From positions 2,542,001 to 2,606,000 of the forward strand of contig CP081102.1 of the NCBI GenBank assembly GCA_025141835.1: DNA of 64,000 bases, read 5' to 3'. This document shows positions 62,191 through 64,000 of this stretch, piece after piece. Made by a program: the position numbers and the translations under genes. Below the pieces are notes generated by a model. It was given only the letters and a program-made list of their open reading frames with translations. It was not told the DNA's origin and did not search any database. This stretch comes from Rhodobacteraceae bacterium M385. Its GTDB lineage: Bacteria; Pseudomonadota; Alphaproteobacteria; Rhodobacterales; Rhodobacteraceae. Each line of letters opens with the position of its first letter. The stretch's first letter is position 1.

Positions 62191-64000
62191 TCAAAATTGG
62201 ATCTCGAAGGTTAGGTTTGCACGATACGATTGCGCGTTGGCGCTGAGTTCACCGATGTAATCCATCGACAACGCCGTTGTGTCGGTTAGCTGGATTGCGG
62301 CCCCGAGCCCGAGGGTGAAGCTGTCCCGCGCCAATGGCACGCCTGCGATATTCACCGAGGGAGAGCCGCCAAGGCTGACGTTGGAAAGGGGCGACGTATC
62401 ACCGAAAACATGATGATAACCAAGGCTACCGTTTGCCTCGACCACTGTATTTCCAAACGTAACCTCGCGGGCAAAGCGAACACCAAGATGGGCTGTTGTC
62501 AGATCATGACTTGCGGCCGCGACCGTCAATGCGGCGGCCCCACCTGTCTCGGCAAATCCATCTACCTCCAACCTCGTGTAAGACAGGCCCGCAAAGGGCT
62601 GTAGCATTAAGTCATTGATGTAATGGCCATAACTGGCCTCCACGCTGACCGAAAAGGCCGCGGCGCCGTAGTCGGCGCCAAGCCGATCCGTGAATGCGCC
62701 AGCAGCAACATTCCTCTGCGTCTCAATCGCGTAGTCCGAGTAGACGGCCGAATAGCTAAGCGTAATCGGGTCGATTTGGGCGGAGCCATAGAGGCCGAAA
62801 TGGGCGCCGCTGGTGCTGCCGGTGGATGCGCGGCCATCCACATCAAAGCTGCTTTCGGTGAAGCCGAGCATTACCCCAAACGAGCGGCTCGCGTCCTGCA
62901 TCAACGGCGTGCCTGCAAAGACGCCGAACTGAGTGCCATCCATGGTGGCAGCTACGCCGTCGCTCCGGTTTTCATACCAAGCGCCGAAGATCGTGCCCCA
63001 CGCCAAAGACCCGCCTGACGTGCCGCCGATGCCTTGGCTCACTTCAACCGCGCCACCGCTGCTGCCGGGCGTCGGGGCGGCTCCAAGGGCGAGCTGTGAG
63101 GCTTGCAGCAGATGGGTCTGGCCCGAGGCATGGATTTCTCCCGATACCAGGTTCAGGGATGTAGGAGCCGCGGCCTCTCCAGCGCCCCATATCGCAGTCG
63201 TCACGGGTGAGGTTGGGCCCGCTCCATTCAGCAATTCCGCGGTGGCTATTTGGTTTGGCGTGGTTGCGACGCTTGTCAGATCGATATTGTTACGGGCCAA
63301 TGTCAAAACGGCCGAATTGGCAGTATATGTTACCGATGCATCCAGGGCCGACAAGCTTGAGGTAACTATCCCAAAGGTGCCCGATACCGAACCAGCAGTA
63401 ATAAACGTGTAAGAGTTATTCCACGGGTAGGTGCTACCGTCCTCTCCCGCTGTCTCCGATGTGATGGCCAGGGTCGCACCGGAATCAATCGTGACATTTC
63501 CCGTAGCGGCCAACAGATCGGCGTTGCCTGCACCGTCAACCTCCAAAGCAAATGTGCTGCCACTGGCAAGCGATGCATCACCTACGACGGTGACTGTGCC
63601 GATGGAGTTGCCCGGCGCAATCGTGCCCCCGCCATTCACCGTCAATTGCCCCAACCCGCCCGAACCGCCAATTACGCCGGTCCCGCTGACGGAAACTGGG
63701 CTCGCGATCTGACCATCGACCAGCAAGGTACCCCCGCTAACCGAAGTGTTCCCGGTATAGCTATTGACCCCACTTAGCGTAAGAGTGCCCGCATTGGTCA
63801 GGCTCAGCCCGCCAGTGCCTGACAACACACCCGAAAAGGCCGTCGTGTCAGTCCCTGCCAAGGTCAGTGTGTTGGCGTTCAGGCTCACCATTCCGGTGCC
63901 CGATAGCGAGCCGATCGTCTCGTCGGACAGTAGCGTCAATGCCCCTGCAACCGCTACGCCACTTTCGTCGCCAATAGCAAAGCCGCCTGTCACAGCCAAC
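62191..64000 (-). CDS. Autotransporter, C-terminal part (N-terminus outside window)
   Basis: About 602 residues are visible and the frame is still open at the window end. First half: passenger repeats of the autotransporter-associated beta-strand type (GTLTLSGVNSYTGNTSVSGG, SVSGTGVIGGSGGLGQLTVNGGGTIAPGNSIGTVTVVGD). Second half (from about residue 320): the 12-strand beta-barrel domain ending FEIQF with a C-terminal aromatic, the outer-membrane insertion signal. A type V secretion surface protein; the passenger function is not readable. Confidence 0.88.
   Translation of the reverse strand, partial: LAVTGGFAIGDESGVAVAGALTLLSDETIGSLSGTGMVSLNANTLTLAGTDTTAFSGVLSGTGGLSLTNAGTLTLSGVNSYTGNTSVSGGTLLVDGQIASPVSVSGTGVIGGSGGLGQLTVNGGGTIAPGNSIGTVTVVGDASLASGSTFALEVDGAGNADLLAATGNVTIDSGATLAITSETAGEDGSTYPWNNSYTFITAGSVSGTFGIVTSSLSALDASVTYTANSAVLTLARNNIDLTSVATTPNQIATAELLNGAGPTSPVTTAIWGAGEAAAPTSLNLVSGEIHASGQTHLLQASQLALGAAPTPGSSGGAVEVSQGIGGTSGGSLAWGTIFGAWYENRSDGVAATMDGTQFGVFAGTPLMQDASRSFGVMLGFTESSFDVDGRASTGSTSGAHFGLYGSAQIDPITLSYSAVYSDYAIETQRNVAAGAFTDRLGADYGAAAFSVSVEASYGHYINDLMLQPFAGLSYTRLEVDGFAETGGAAALTVAAASHDLTTAHLGVRFAREVTFGNTVVEANGSLGYHHVFGDTSPLSNVSLGGSPSVNIAGVPLARDSFTLGLGAAIQLTDTTALSMDYIGELSANAQSYRANLTFEIQF

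Noticed and set aside
1..64000. CRISPR arrays, rRNA and tRNA genes
   Set aside because: No spaced repeat arrays, no tRNA T-loop/acceptor patterns and no rRNA-like sequence were seen on reading both strands; a covariance-model scan would be needed to be certain.

Overview
The window is high-GC chromosomal DNA from an alphaproteobacterium, most likely a marine Rhodobacterales (Roseobacter-group) species. I infer this from the clpX/clpP sequences, a taurine-dissimilation block with a MocR-type TauR regulator, TTGA-N6-TCAA (FnrL-type) boxes, partial phn genes, and the general protein style. No rRNA, tRNA or CRISPR array was seen. The first gene and the last (an autotransporter) run off the window edges.

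Layout. 1-5956: end of an unknown gene with an FDTDT motif, clpX and clpP (minus), a nitronate monooxygenase divergent from a SpoIIAA/STAS-like gene, a small conserved gene and exonuclease III. 6115-14666: dipeptide/oligopeptide-type ABC transport, with two paralogous solute-binding proteins separated by an FNR-box-preceded universal stress gene, then two permeases, an embedded repeat-rich cytoplasmic protein and a fused double ATPase. 14735-16844: an AhpD-like protein and a secreted Sel1-type protein with 90-bp internal repeats. 17041-20883: a tightly overlapping four-gene operon (HAD-UbiA fusion, GtrA, DprE1-like, DprE2-like) matching the polyprenyl-phosphoryl-arabinose pathway of actinobacteria and the noe genes of Azorhizobium. 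21045-25380: three exported proteins of unclear role, including an FGE-sulfatase-fold protein. 25709-32924: a chemotaxis locus, with a minus operon (STAS, cheY, cheA, cheW, cheR, cheY, orphan) and divergent cheB-cheD. The CheB receiver domain has lost its phospho-acceptor.

33150-41519 is the taurine region: xsc, ackA, a tpa-type aminotransferase, a dimethylglycine-dehydrogenase-like fusion enzyme and tauR. TGGCCCTAA-like repeats 22 bp apart precede both xsc and tpa, and related sites precede tauR, so the block looks like one regulon. Taurine would be deaminated to sulfoacetaldehyde, cleaved by Xsc to sulfite and acetyl phosphate, and the latter turned into acetate plus ATP by AckA. 41650-47210 carries threonine aldolase, a class IV aminotransferase, and a detached part of phosphonate metabolism (phnM, a DUF1045 gene, phnN, phnF). 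47347-51752 is an RND efflux adaptor and pump.

51753-61680 looks like an accessory region. It has lower gene density, a frameshifted IS5-family transposase remnant, a damaged short-chain dehydrogenase, a DeoR regulator, several small or secreted proteins of unknown function, and a translationally coupled pair (PLP racemase fold plus DUF1611 P-loop protein) that may be a D-amino-acid pathway. A seven-repeat cysteine-rich secreted protein lies just upstream of that pair. The window closes with an IalB-like protein and the C-terminal half of an autotransporter.
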